A stretch of 64,000 nt of DNA from Acidaminococcus fermentans DSM 20731 (GTDB lineage Bacteria > Bacillota > Negativicutes > Acidaminococcales > Acidaminococcaceae). Shown in pieces: positions 1 through 8,681 of this stretch. The DNA is taken from positions 558,001-622,000 of the forward strand of contig NC_013740.1 of the NCBI RefSeq assembly GCF_000025305.1. The letters are read 5' to 3'. The stretch's first letter is position 1. Each line of letters starts with the position of its first letter. A program made the position numbers and the translations under genes. The notes beneath the pieces are model-generated. The model was given only the letters and a program-made list of their open reading frames with translations, was not told the origin of the DNA and did not search any database.

Positions 1-1
1 C

Positions 2-100
2 AAAGTGGCCCGGACCATCGCGGATCTGGCCGGCAGCCGGGAAATCACACCCCTCCATCTGGGGGAAGCCATCCAGCTGCGGACCAGTATCCAGGGATAG
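2..100 (+). CDS. YifB/ComM-family AAA+ ATPase, C-terminal end only
   Basis: The last 32 codons of a gene that begins before the window, ending at TAG 98-100. The residues KVARTIADLAGS followed by ITPLHLGEAIQLR match the helical C-terminus of magnesium-chelatase-like ATPases of the YifB/ComM family, which help DNA branch migration during natural transformation. Only the tail is visible, so the ATPase motifs cannot be checked. The pilus gene that follows starts 10 nt later. A competence-type ATPase next to type IV pilus genes would fit DNA uptake, but that is inference. Confidence 0.7.
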   Translation, partial: KVARTIADLAGSREITPLHLGEAIQLRTSIQG

Positions 101-110
101 AAGGGAGAAG

Positions 111-2429
111 ATGGCAATGACAGAATATATGATATCATACCTCCCCGGAATGTTCTGGGGCATCGTGGGCTGCTGCCTGGGCAGCTTCCTGGATTTGTGG
201 GCCCAGCGGATCCGGCGGGAGGAATCCATTTTTCGTCCCCGTTCCCACTGTGACAGCTGCGGTGCGGTGCTGGGTCCTCTGGAACTGATCCCCCTGGTGA
301 GCTGGCTGGCCCAGAAGGGACGCTGCCGTCACTGCGGAGCGGAACTGTCCGGTTCCCTGTTCTGGCGGGAGGCTGCCTGCGGGGCCCTTTTTGTCCTGGT
401 GGCCCGGATGCCCGGCTCTCCGGCGGTACTGGCCGTACGGCTGCTCTGCCTGTCCCTGATGCTGGTGGTTTCCTGGCTGGACATGGACGAACTCCAGCTG
501 TATGAAGATTTTTTCCCTCCTCTGGGACTGCTGTTCCTGATCCTCCATGGACTGACGGATGGGGATTTCCTGGGGCCGGTGGCAGGTGCGGCCATCCTGT
601 GGGCGCTGCTGGCCCTGATCCACTGGCAGGTCCCTGAGGGCATGGGAGCGGGAGATCCCAAACTGGCTGCGGTGATGGGCCTGTGGCTGGGACCGGTCCT
701 GGGACTCCGGAGCTTTTTCCTGGCCATGGGCATGGCCTTCCTGTCCGTGGCTTTCCTGGGGTTCAAGACCCACAGCCGGTGGCAGGAACACATGGCCATG
801 CAGGTCCCCCTGGCTCCTTTTTTCTTTGGAGCGGGACTGTTGCTGCGGAGCCGGGCTCTCCTGGGCCCCGTGGATACAGGCGGGATGCCGGAACTGTTCT
901 GCTTCCTGGGAATCCTGGAACTGGACCGGACAAAGGGCCGGTACTGGCTGTCCAGGGCCGGGGAGTGGATCAGACGGCATCTGGCTCCCTGGCCCGGGCA
1001 TCTGCTGGCCGTCCAGGCCGGCGCCAGGACGGTGACCCTGGTCCAGGTACAAAGGAAGAAAGGCGGCTGGGAAGTGGAGCGGTTCCTGGAACTGGCCTGG
1101 CCGGAACGGATCCGCCGGGCTTTTTCCCGGGACCAGGGAGAAGAAGTGGCCCTGTGGCTCCAGGAGGTCTGTGCCAAACGGGGGCTGACCGCTTCCTCCG
1201 TGCTGTGGACCCTGAGCCCTGACCTGATGGAATTCCGGAACCTGCTCCTGCCCGGTTTGTCCCGGAAAGAACAGGCGGAGGCGGCATCCTGGGAAATCCT
1301 CCAGCAAATCGAATATCCTCCCGGGACCTTTGCCCTGGGGGTAGAAGCCGGACCGGAAACGGGAGAAGATATCCTGGCTGCCGCCGTCCCCCTGGCTCTT
1401 CTGGAAACTGGAGAAACCATTGCCCGGCAAATGGACTGGGAACTGCTCCGCCAGGAAGCAGCGCCGGCAGCCTGGGGACGCTGGATGGAGCAGGAACCTG
1501 CTGCTTTTCTCCTGGTCCGGGACCTGGACCGGATCCAGGGCGCCTGGTATGGATACGGCCGGCTGCTGGCCCTGCGGAATCTTCCCCTGGCCGATGGGGA
1601 AGAGGCAATGCCGGAAGAAACAGCCGGGCTCCTGTGGGACAAACTGCCGGCCGGAATCCGGGAACGGTTCCAGACAGGGCCCACCGGCTTGTATCTGGCA
1701 GGGGGCACGGAAGAGGAACAGCAGGCATGGAAGGAATTCTTCCAGCAGCAGTGGGACTGTCCGGTCCGGCTCCTGGAGGGAAAGGCCCAGTTCCAATGGG
1801 CGCCTTATTACACGGAAAAGCAGCCTTCCGGGCTGACCTCCGGCCTTTGCGGGGCCTTGGGAGCCGTACTGTCCGAAGGCAGGCCCAGTGCATTCTGCTT
1901 TGCTTCCGGCGGGGAAAGGGGACGGTGGCTGTCCGGCATCTCCTGGCTGGATCTGGGGAAGAAAATGGCGGCAGGTACGCTGGCACTCCTTTTGTGGGGC
2001 CTGGGGGCCCGGTTTCTGTGCCTGCGGGAAGAAACCCGCTGCCGGGAACATCTCCGGCAGGCGGCTGGTTGGGAAAGCCGCTGGACGGAGCAGCAGGAGA
2101 GGCGGAAGCTCCTGGTCCGGCAGGAAAAGGAAACCAGGGAACGGATGAAGCAGCAGGTTTCCTGGGGAAGATTCCTGACACTGCTGGGGAACCAGGTTCC
2201 CTCCGACTGCTGTCTGACCCGGGTGGAGCAGCAGAAAGAAGGGCGGACCCTGGTCCTGGAAGGCCGGAGCCTGAAACGGGACGGAGCGCTGGCCCTGGTC
2301 AGCCGTCTTCGGAAGCAGCCGGAACTGGCGCAGGTGAAGCTGGAACGGATGGAACAGGAAGAACGGGAATCGGATCTTACAGGCTTTTCCCTGCGGATCC
2401 AGCTGAAAGGGGAGAAGGCCCATGGCTGA
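111..2429 (+). CDS. Prepilin peptidase - PilM-like - PilN-like triple fusion
   Basis: A 772-residue open frame that reads as three pilus assembly proteins in one chain. Residues 1-275 are a type IV prepilin leader peptidase/methylase: GSFL at 24-27, zinc cysteines C47, C50, C72 and C75, catalytic-type aspartates near D124/D126 and in GMGAGD (D182), and multiple membrane segments. Residues about 297-600 resemble a degenerate PilM (actin-like fold; late GG motif at 531-532) without a clear DIG ATP motif. Residues 617-637 are one membrane helix, 638-683 a charged coiled coil, and 684-772 a PilN-like periplasmic domain. In other bacteria these are separate genes (pilD, pilM, pilN); the summed lengths fit 772. 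The PilO-like gene overlaps the end by 8 nt. Peptidase assignment is firm; PilM/PilN rests on order, topology and weak similarity. Confidence 0.82.
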   Translation: MAMTEYMISYLPGMFWGIVGCCLGSFLDLWAQRIRREESIFRPRSHCDSCGAVLGPLELIPLVSWLAQKGRCRHCGAELSGSLFWREAACGALFVLVARMPGSPAVLAVRLLCLSLMLVVSWLDMDELQLYEDFFPPLGLLFLILHGLTDGDFLGPVAGAAILWALLALIHWQVPEGMGAGDPKLAAVMGLWLGPVLGLRSFFLAMGMAFLSVAFLGFKTHSRWQEHMAMQVPLAPFFFGAGLLLRSRALLGPVDTGGMPELFCFLGILELDRTKGRYWLSRAGEWIRRHLAPWPGHLLAVQAGARTVTLVQVQRKKGGWEVERFLELAWPERIRRAFSRDQGEEVALWLQEVCAKRGLTASSVLWTLSPDLMEFRNLLLPGLSRKEQAEAASWEILQQIEYPPGTFALGVEAGPETGEDILAAAVPLALLETGETIARQMDWELLRQEAAPAAWGRWMEQEPAAFLLVRDLDRIQGAWYGYGRLLALRNLPLADGEEAMPEETAGLLWDKLPAGIRERFQTGPTGLYLAGGTEEEQQAWKEFFQQQWDCPVRLLEGKAQFQWAPYYTEKQPSGLTSGLCGALGAVLSEGRPSAFCFASGGERGRWLSGISWLDLGKKMAAGTLALLLWGLGARFLCLREETRCREHLRQAAGWESRWTEQQERRKLLVRQEKETRERMKQQVSWGRFLTLLGNQVPSDCCLTRVEQQKEGRTLVLEGRSLKRDGALALVSRLRKQPELAQVKLERMEQEERESDLTGFSLRIQLKGEKAHG

Positions 2430-2985
2430 GAAAAAGAGACGAGTCCTTCCCCTGGGGGGAAGGAACCTCCGGGGCCTGGGGCTTTGCCTGGGGCTCTTTC
2501 TGTTGTGGATCTGTCTGCTGCTTCCCCTGGGACGGGACATCCTGGATCGGAACCGGCAGAACGGAGCAATGAGGAACCGGATCCGGCAGCTGGCCGTCTT
2601 TGCCGGCCAGTGGGATCCGGAAAAGTCTGGGGAAGAAAAAAGACGGCTGGACCGGTATGCCAGGGAAAACAGACAGCAGAGCCCGGAAGCCTGGGCAGGG
2701 TGTCTGGAGACGGAAGCCGCCCGGTCCGGGCTCCAGGTACTCCGGCTGGCACCTCTGAACCCGGAGGGCAAAGCGCTGCCTTCCGGGCTGGAAGCTGATC
2801 TGGAAGGATCCTTCCCTCAGCTCTTCACCTTTTTCCGCCAGTGGGAAACCCGGTATCCCGGTGTCTATACCAGAGATGGGCGTCTGGAAACCCGGGAAAG
2901 AGGAAAAAAAGTCCTGTTTCACGGAAAATTTATAACAGGTCCTGTAAAAAGTTCCAAATCAAGAGAAATACCCAGTTCTTATTGA
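2422..2985 (+). CDS. PilO-like type IV pilus inner-membrane protein
   Basis: 187 residues. A basic N-terminus is followed by one hydrophobic helix (about residues 18-36), then a charged helical stretch and a small C-terminal domain containing a FPQLFTFFRQWE segment typical of PilO, where the pseudo-pilus alignment proteins pair as ferredoxin-like folds. PilO and PilN normally form a heterodimer that links the cytoplasmic PilM to the secretin through PilP; here PilN-like sequence is the end of the preceding fusion gene. The start ATG overlaps that gene's stop by 8 nt, so translation is probably coupled. No pilin gene follows; the next gene has its own promoter. Confidence 0.7.
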   Translation: MAEKKRRVLPLGGRNLRGLGLCLGLFLLWICLLLPLGRDILDRNRQNGAMRNRIRQLAVFAGQWDPEKSGEEKRRLDRYARENRQQSPEAWAGCLETEAARSGLQVLRLAPLNPEGKALPSGLEADLEGSFPQLFTFFRQWETRYPGVYTRDGRLETRERGKKVLFHGKFITGPVKSSKSREIPSSY

Positions 2986-3010
2986 CCGATTTCGTTAATA
3001 ATGAGATAAT
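2982..3010 (+). promoter_or_regulatory. Sigma-70 promoter for the aminotransferase gene
   Basis: TTGACC (2982-2987), 17-nt spacer, GATAAT (3005-3010). It overlaps the stop of the PilO-like gene and lies about 67 nt before the aminotransferase ATG. Confidence 0.65.
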
Positions 3011-3076
3011 AGAATGTACAACGATTATTTTCGTTTTTAAAACGTTCGCTTTTTACTGAGGGGAGGACCTATCATT

Positions 3077-4333
3077 ATGATGAACAGCTGTGTAGCACCA
3101 CATGCGCAGAAAAAGACAAAACCGTCCAAGGACCGTATTTTCGGGGCCAGTGAAGCCGCCCAGAAACGGATCAGTGAAATCGGCGCAGATGCAGTGATCA
3201 ACGCCACCATCGGATGCATCCTGGACAACGATGAAAACTTTGTGGTGCTGCCCACAGTCAGCAAGGTATTCCGTGGACTGAAAGATGCGGAATACTTCAA
3301 GTACGCTCCCATCATGGGACTGCCGGAATACCTGGAACTGGTCCAGAACGCCTGCTTCAGCCAGTCCCGTCCGGAAGGATTCACCGCAGCCATCGCCACG
3401 GCCGGCGGCACCGGTGCCATCCACCATGCAGTCTGGAACTATGCGGAAGCCGGGGATACCATCCTGACCTCTGCCTGGTACTGGGGTGCCTACAACCAGA
3501 TCTGTGAAGACATGGACCGGCACCTGGCCACCTATCCCATGACCACGCCGGACCACAAATTCAACCTGGCTGCCTGTGAGGAAAAAGTCCGGGAAATCCT
3601 GGCCCATCAGGACCGGATCCTGCTGATCATCAATACCCCGGCCCACAACCCCACCGGCTTCAGCCTGACGCCGGAAGACATCGAGAATGTACTGAAGATG
3701 CTGGAAAATGCCGTTGCCGGCACCGACAAGACCGCCACCCTGTGCCTGGATGTGGCCTACATCGATTATGCCGGGGAACGGGAAGAAGTCCGGAAAATCT
3801 TCCGGAAACTGTCCAACCTGCCCAAAAACATCTTCGGTCTCATCGCTTACAGCCTGTCCAAGAGCTTTACCATGTACGGCCAGCGCTGTGGGGCTCTCAT
3901 CGGGGTCACCAGCGATGAAAAACAGATCCTGGAATTCATCAACGCCAACAAATACACCAGCCGGGCCTGCTGGTCCAACTGCAACCGGGGCGCCATGGAT
4001 ACCCTGGACACCATTTACAGCAATCCGGAACTGCTGGATACCATCCAGAAGGAACGGGCCCATTACTACAGCATGATCCAGGAACGGGGGGACATCTTCA
4101 CGGAAGAAGCCAAACAGTGCGGCCTGAAAATGCTGCCCTACATTTCCGGGTTCTTCCTGTCCATTCCTGCCAAAGATCCGGAAGCCGTGTGCAACCGGCT
4201 CCATGAAGACAATATCTTCTGTGTGCCTCTGGCGGCCGGCGTGCGGGTGGCTGTGTGCGGCGTGCCCAAACACAAGGTCTACGGCATGGCGGCCAAGATC
4301 AAAGCGGCCATGGATGCAGTAGGAGAAGACTGA
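3077..4333 (+). CDS. Class I/II aminotransferase (aromatic/aspartate type)
   Basis: 418-residue PLP-dependent fold-type I aminotransferase. The Schiff-base lysine is K262 in YSLSKSFTMYGQRCG; the PLP-phosphate/ring region NTPAHNPTG and a late arginine in AGVRVAVCG (R390) that would bind the substrate carboxylate are present. The family moves amino groups between an amino acid and 2-oxoglutarate in the cytoplasm; substrate cannot be read from sequence. A GGGGAGG ribosome site precedes tandem ATGs at 3077 and 3080. With a second aminotransferase 1.7 kb downstream and PFOR in the window, a role in amino-acid fermentation is a reasonable inference. Confidence 0.85.
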   Translation: MMNSCVAPHAQKKTKPSKDRIFGASEAAQKRISEIGADAVINATIGCILDNDENFVVLPTVSKVFRGLKDAEYFKYAPIMGLPEYLELVQNACFSQSRPEGFTAAIATAGGTGAIHHAVWNYAEAGDTILTSAWYWGAYNQICEDMDRHLATYPMTTPDHKFNLAACEEKVREILAHQDRILLIINTPAHNPTGFSLTPEDIENVLKMLENAVAGTDKTATLCLDVAYIDYAGEREEVRKIFRKLSNLPKNIFGLIAYSLSKSFTMYGQRCGALIGVTSDEKQILEFINANKYTSRACWSNCNRGAMDTLDTIYSNPELLDTIQKERAHYYSMIQERGDIFTEEAKQCGLKMLPYISGFFLSIPAKDPEAVCNRLHEDNIFCVPLAAGVRVAVCGVPKHKVYGMAAKIKAAMDAVGED

Positions 4334-4357
4334 AAAAAGAAAAGGAGAGCAGAGAAG

Positions 4358-6019
4358 ATGCAGATCATCGGGCCGGACGGTAAACCAAAATCATTCCAGG
4401 ATCATACACCACTGGGCGTCATCGCCAAAACATACCAGTCAATGTATTCCAGCACCATTGCCCTGGGCGTGGTGAACGGTCAGCTCCGGCCTTTGCAGCT
4501 GTGCCCTCAGGAAGGGGACCATGTGACCTTCTATGCCCTGGACAGTGAACCGGGGTACCGGGCCTACATCGCCACCTTCCAGTTTGCCCTGATCGAAGCC
4601 ATGCGCCGGCAGCGCCCGGAAATCCGGCTGGAAGTGGAAAACACCTTTGGCCACGGGCTGTACTGTGCCGTGAAGAACAAGATTTTTCTCAGCAAGTACG
4701 ACCTGGAAGATGTGACCCGCTGCATGGAAGAGATGATCCGGGACCAGGAACCGGTCCAGGTGAAGCAGATCACCCGGGATGAGGCCTGGAACTACGTGAA
4801 TCCGGCTTTTTACCGGGACGAGGCGCCTCTCCTGGATGTACTGCCGGAGAATTACCAGATCAATCTTTATGGGGTGGGGGGGCACCGGCTGGCTTATTCA
4901 GTTACTCCGCTTCTGCCCAATCTGGGCTGTCTGAAAGTCTTTGAACTGCGGTGGATGGGCTCCGGGATCCTGCTCCGGTACGGCCGGCAGGACCAGCTGG
5001 ACCGGCTGGAACCCTATGTGGAACGGAAGAAACTGGCGGCGGTCTATGCCGGTTCGGAGAAAATGGGCCAGGTGATGCACTGTCCTACGGTGGCGGCCCT
5101 GAACCAGTACATCCGGGAAGGGAACAGCCGGGGCATCATCCAGATGAGTGAAGCCTACCACGAAAAATCCATTGCCCGGATCGCTGACGAGATCGATGCG
5201 GACGGGCGGAATGTGCGGCTGGTGCTCATTGCCGGGCCTTCCTCTTCCGGCAAGACCACCTTTTCCCAGCGGCTGGCTGTCCAGATGCGGGTGAACGGAC
5301 TCCGGCCCATTCCCATTTCCTTGGACAACTATTTCAAGGAACGGGAAAACACACCCCGGCTGCCGGACGGAAGCTTTGATTTTGAATCCATCGAGGCTCT
5401 GGATACAGAGCTGTTCAACGACCATATGGAACGGCTGCTCCGGGACGAAACCGTGGAACTGCCCTATTTCAACTTCAAGACCGGCCACCGGGAATACCGG
5501 GGCCAGAAGGTGTTCCTGGGAGACGATGGCGTGCTGGTGGTGGAAGGCATCCACGGCATGAACGAGAAGCTATCCGCCCGGGTCCGCCGGCGGAACAAGA
5601 TGAAGATCTACATCAGTGCCCTGACACCGCTTTCCTTTGACGATTACAACCGGATCCCCACTACGGACATGCGCCTTCTGCGGCGGATGGTCCGGGATTC
5701 CCAGTTCCGGTCCCATGACGCCCGGCAGACCATCCAGAACTGGCCCAAGGTGCGCCAGGGCGAAGAAAAGAATATCTTTCCCTTCAGCGAAGAGGCGGAC
5801 ATCATGTTCAACACCACCCTCATCTACGAACTGGCAGTGTTCAAAAAGTATGCCTGTCCCCTGCTGGAGCAGATTCCCCGGGATGCAGCAGAATATCCGG
5901 TGGCCCGGAACTTCCTGGATATGCTGCAGATCGTGGAATCCATTGATGACAAGGCCATTCCCAACAACTCCATCATCCGGGAATTCATCGGCCATTCCAT
6001 TTTTGGAGATTTACTGTAA
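4358..6019 (+). CDS. Nucleoside (uridine-like) kinase with ThrRS-type TGS/SAD N-terminus
   Basis: 553 residues. The first 60 or so residues look like a TGS domain and the next 150 like the threonyl-tRNA-synthetase second additional domain (HGLYCAV region). A P-loop kinase of the uridine kinase/phosphoribulokinase family follows: GPSSSGKTT at 293-301, DNYFKERENTP, and VVEGIHGMN. This chain exists as a recognised but poorly studied family in Firmicutes; the kinase half should phosphorylate a nucleoside, while the role of the tRNA-synthetase-like half is unknown. It sits 24 nt after an aminotransferase gene and 15 nt before another, with its own ribosome site AAAGGAG, so the three are probably one operon. 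Confidence 0.8.
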   Translation: MQIIGPDGKPKSFQDHTPLGVIAKTYQSMYSSTIALGVVNGQLRPLQLCPQEGDHVTFYALDSEPGYRAYIATFQFALIEAMRRQRPEIRLEVENTFGHGLYCAVKNKIFLSKYDLEDVTRCMEEMIRDQEPVQVKQITRDEAWNYVNPAFYRDEAPLLDVLPENYQINLYGVGGHRLAYSVTPLLPNLGCLKVFELRWMGSGILLRYGRQDQLDRLEPYVERKKLAAVYAGSEKMGQVMHCPTVAALNQYIREGNSRGIIQMSEAYHEKSIARIADEIDADGRNVRLVLIAGPSSSGKTTFSQRLAVQMRVNGLRPIPISLDNYFKERENTPRLPDGSFDFESIEALDTELFNDHMERLLRDETVELPYFNFKTGHREYRGQKVFLGDDGVLVVEGIHGMNEKLSARVRRRNKMKIYISALTPLSFDDYNRIPTTDMRLLRRMVRDSQFRSHDARQTIQNWPKVRQGEEKNIFPFSEEADIMFNTTLIYELAVFKKYACPLLEQIPRDAAEYPVARNFLDMLQIVESIDDKAIPNNSIIREFIGHSIFGDLL

Positions 6020-6034
6020 GGAGGAGCAAGAACG

Positions 6035-7225
6035 ATGCACATTTCCCAACGGACACTGCACATTCCCACATCACCCATCCGCAAGCTGGCTCCCATTGCC
6101 AACCGGGTGGAAAAAACAAAAAAAATCTATCACCTGAATATCGGACAGCCGGACATCCCCACCCCGGAAAGTTTCTTTGAAGGGGTGGCCTCCTACCATC
6201 CCAAAGTGGTTGCCTACGGAAAATCCCAGGGAGATGAAAAACTGCTGAAGGCCATCCAGGGATATTATGCCGCCTGGGATATGGACTACGCCCTGGACGA
6301 CATTTTTGTCACCAACGGAGGCAGTGAAGCCATTTCCTTTGCCATTATGACCATCTGTGATCCAGGGGACAATGTGCTGATGTTCGAGCCCTTCTACGCC
6401 AACTACAAAAGTTTCACCGGGGCGTACAATGTGGAAATCAATGGGGTCCCCACATCTCCGGATACCGGCTATCATCTGCCTGATGAAGCCACGGTGGAAA
6501 AATACATCAACAGCCGGACCCGGGCCATCCTGATTTCCAATCCGGGCAACCCCACCGGGGTGATCTATACCCGGGAGGAAATGGACATGCTGTCCCGGAT
6601 CGTCCGGAAGTACGATCTGGCTCTGATTGCTGATGAAGTGTACCGGGAATTCGTCTATGACGGAGCATACACCAGCTTCGGACGGCTGCGGGAACTGGAT
6701 GGCAACCTGGTGCTCATCGACTCCGTGTCCAAACGGTACAGCGCCTGCGGTGCCCGGAGCGGCTGTGTGATCACCCGGAACAAAGAACTCCAGCAGGAAC
6801 TGCTGAAATGCTGCCAGGCCCGGCTGTCCTGCCCCAATATCGAGCAGCTGGGAGCGGCGGCCCTCTACACCACGCCCAAATCCTACTGGGAAGGTGTGAA
6901 GAAGGAATACACCAAACGCCGGGATACCATCAAAGCCTGCCTGGCCCAGATGGATGGGGTGATTTCCTCCGATCCCAAAGGGGCTTTCTACGTGATGGTG
7001 AAAATGCCCATCGACGATACGGAAAAGTTCGCCAAATGGCTGCTGGAAGATTTTGACATCGACGGGGAAACCGTGATGATCACCCCCGGCAACGGATTCT
7101 ATGCCTCCGATGTGAAGCGGGGACAGGATGAAGCCCGGCTGGCTTACGTGCTCAATGCCGATGACCTGAAAAAGGCCATGCACATCCTGGCGGAAGGATT
7201 GAAGAAGTACCCGGGAAGGAAATAA
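6035..7225 (+). CDS. Class I/II aminotransferase (AspC-like)
   Basis: 396-residue PLP aminotransferase. NPGNPTG, DEVYREF and the Schiff-base lysine K233 in DSVSKRYSACGARSG are visible, in the spacing of subgroup I aspartate/aromatic aminotransferases. Ribosome site AGGAGGAGC lies 10 nt before ATG. It ends the probable aminotransferase-kinase-aminotransferase operon, followed by a strong hairpin at 7234-7280. The enzyme would interconvert an amino acid and its 2-oxo acid with 2-oxoglutarate; whether it prefers aspartate, alanine or aromatic substrates is not determined. Confidence 0.85.
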   Translation: MHISQRTLHIPTSPIRKLAPIANRVEKTKKIYHLNIGQPDIPTPESFFEGVASYHPKVVAYGKSQGDEKLLKAIQGYYAAWDMDYALDDIFVTNGGSEAISFAIMTICDPGDNVLMFEPFYANYKSFTGAYNVEINGVPTSPDTGYHLPDEATVEKYINSRTRAILISNPGNPTGVIYTREEMDMLSRIVRKYDLALIADEVYREFVYDGAYTSFGRLRELDGNLVLIDSVSKRYSACGARSGCVITRNKELQQELLKCCQARLSCPNIEQLGAAALYTTPKSYWEGVKKEYTKRRDTIKACLAQMDGVISSDPKGAFYVMVKMPIDDTEKFAKWLLEDFDIDGETVMITPGNGFYASDVKRGQDEARLAYVLNADDLKKAMHILAEGLKKYPGRK

Positions 7226-7233
7226 GAAATGCA

Positions 7234-7287
7234 GGGAGGGTGCTGGAAGCGTGAAAAGTTTACGCTTGCAGTACCCTCCCTTTCTGT
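7234..7287 (+). terminator. Long-stem rho-independent terminator
   Basis: 18-nt arms at 7234-7251 (GGGAGGGTGCTGGAAGCG) and 7263-7280 pair with two mismatches, followed by TTTCTGT. It ends the aminotransferase operon. Confidence 0.75.
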
Positions 7288-7306
7288 CAGCGGTCAACTG
7301 CTGATA
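7286..7306 (+). repeat. Heptamer element, copy 1
   Basis: GTCAGCG, GTCAACT, then cap-like GCTGATA in exact 7-nt phase, directly after the terminator at 7234-7287. Weakest cap of the set. Confidence 0.55.
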
Positions 7307-7357
7307 CCCCAGGAGCCTTGGCACCCCTTTTTCCTTCCATTCCTTTCCTTTTTACGC

Positions 7358-7363
7358 TATAAT
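7358..7363 (+). promoter_or_regulatory. -10 element for DEAD-box helicase gene
   Basis: A perfect TATAAT, 36 nt before the chosen ATG. The -35 position (TTCCAT, 7335-7340) is poor. Confidence 0.5.
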
Positions 7364-7399
7364 AAAGGGTACGATTGAAAATTGAGAGGAGATGATCCC

Positions 7400-8653
7400 A
7401 TGGCGGCAGGTTTTGCCCAGCTGAAAGTGGACGAAACGATGGTGGAGAAGCTCCATCGGACGGGGAAGGACATCCCCACCCCTGTACAGGAGCGTGCCAT
7501 CCCGGCCCTCCTGAACGGACGGGACGTAATCGCCCGTGCCCAGACCGGGGTAGGGAAGACCCTGTCCTTTGTGATCCCCCTGTTTGATAAAGTGGACCCC
7601 CAGAAGGAATTTGTCCAGGCCCTGATTCTTTCCCCCACCCGGGAACTGGCCCAGCAGACGGCCGGAGAGATTCGGAAACTGGAGGGGGATACGGGCATCC
7701 GCACCCTGACAGTCAGCGGCGGACGGGATTTTGAAGAAGAAAAACGGAAAATCGGACATCGGGCCCAGGTGCTGGTGGGGACCCCCGGCCGGCTGCTGGA
7801 CCACCTGCGGAAAGGGAACACCAGTCTGGGCGGGGTAAAATACCTGGTGCTGGATGAAGTGGATGAAATGCTCCGCCAGGGCTTCGGAGAAGATATCGAA
7901 ACCCTCCTGAGCCTGATGCCCCAGCCCCACCAGACCATGATGTGTTCCGCCACCCTGGATGAGGAAGTCCGGAAACTGGGCCGGCAGCTGACCACCAATC
8001 CCCTGGTCATCGACATTGCCCCTAAAGAATCCACCGCTTCCACCATCCATCAGATCTGCATCAAGGTCAGCGAAGACCACAAGGCCGATGCCCTGGCATC
8101 CCTGATCCGCCGATACAATCCCTTCCTGATGCTGGTGTTCTGCTGCAGCAAGGAACGGGCCATCGAGCTGTCTGACTGGCTCTACGGGGAAGGGTTCAAT
8201 GTGGACGTGCTCCACGGGGACATGTCCCAGACCAAGCGCCGGCAGGTGATGGAAAACTTCCGGAAGGCCAAGCTCCAGATCCTGGTGGCCAGCGACATCG
8301 CCGCCCGGGGGCTGGATGTGGAAGGCATCACCCAGGTGGTGAACTACGACATCCCCCACGATCCGGACTGGTATGTCCATCGGATCGGCCGGACCGGACG
8401 GGCCGGCAGCGAAGGGACGGCCATCACGTTCTATACGGCTGATGAGACCCGGTGGCTCCAGAATCTGGAAAAGAAGCTGGACATCACCCTGGAACGGCAG
8501 AACCTGGCCGGGGAAACAGTCCGGCGGACGGTGAAACCGGTGCGCCCCAAAAAGAAACGGGTGCCAAAGCGGGGAAAAAGCGCCGTGGGGCCCAACAAAC
8601 GGGGAACCAAATACGCGGAAGCGTCCCGGAAACAGAAACGCAAGGAAAAATAA
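7400..8653 (+). CDS. DEAD-box ATP-dependent RNA helicase
   Basis: 417 residues from ATG 7400, chosen because GAGAGGAGATG ends just before it; an upstream TTG at 7382 in the same frame lies inside the ribosome site. Two RecA-like domains are present: Q-motif region, AQTGVGKT (47-54), PTRELAQQ, DEVD (152-155, in place of DEAD), SAT, and ARGLDV with HRIGRTGRAG in the second domain. The tail after residue 370 is rich in lysine and arginine and likely binds RNA. Family members unwind short RNA helices in ribosome assembly or mRNA decay (CshA/CshB-like); the exact target is unknown. Confidence 0.9.
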   Translation: MAAGFAQLKVDETMVEKLHRTGKDIPTPVQERAIPALLNGRDVIARAQTGVGKTLSFVIPLFDKVDPQKEFVQALILSPTRELAQQTAGEIRKLEGDTGIRTLTVSGGRDFEEEKRKIGHRAQVLVGTPGRLLDHLRKGNTSLGGVKYLVLDEVDEMLRQGFGEDIETLLSLMPQPHQTMMCSATLDEEVRKLGRQLTTNPLVIDIAPKESTASTIHQICIKVSEDHKADALASLIRRYNPFLMLVFCCSKERAIELSDWLYGEGFNVDVLHGDMSQTKRRQVMENFRKAKLQILVASDIAARGLDVEGITQVVNYDIPHDPDWYVHRIGRTGRAGSEGTAITFYTADETRWLQNLEKKLDITLERQNLAGETVRRTVKPVRPKKKRVPKRGKSAVGPNKRGTKYAEASRKQKRKEK

Positions 8654-8681
8654 AGGCAATTGAAAGGGAGAGGTGCTTACC

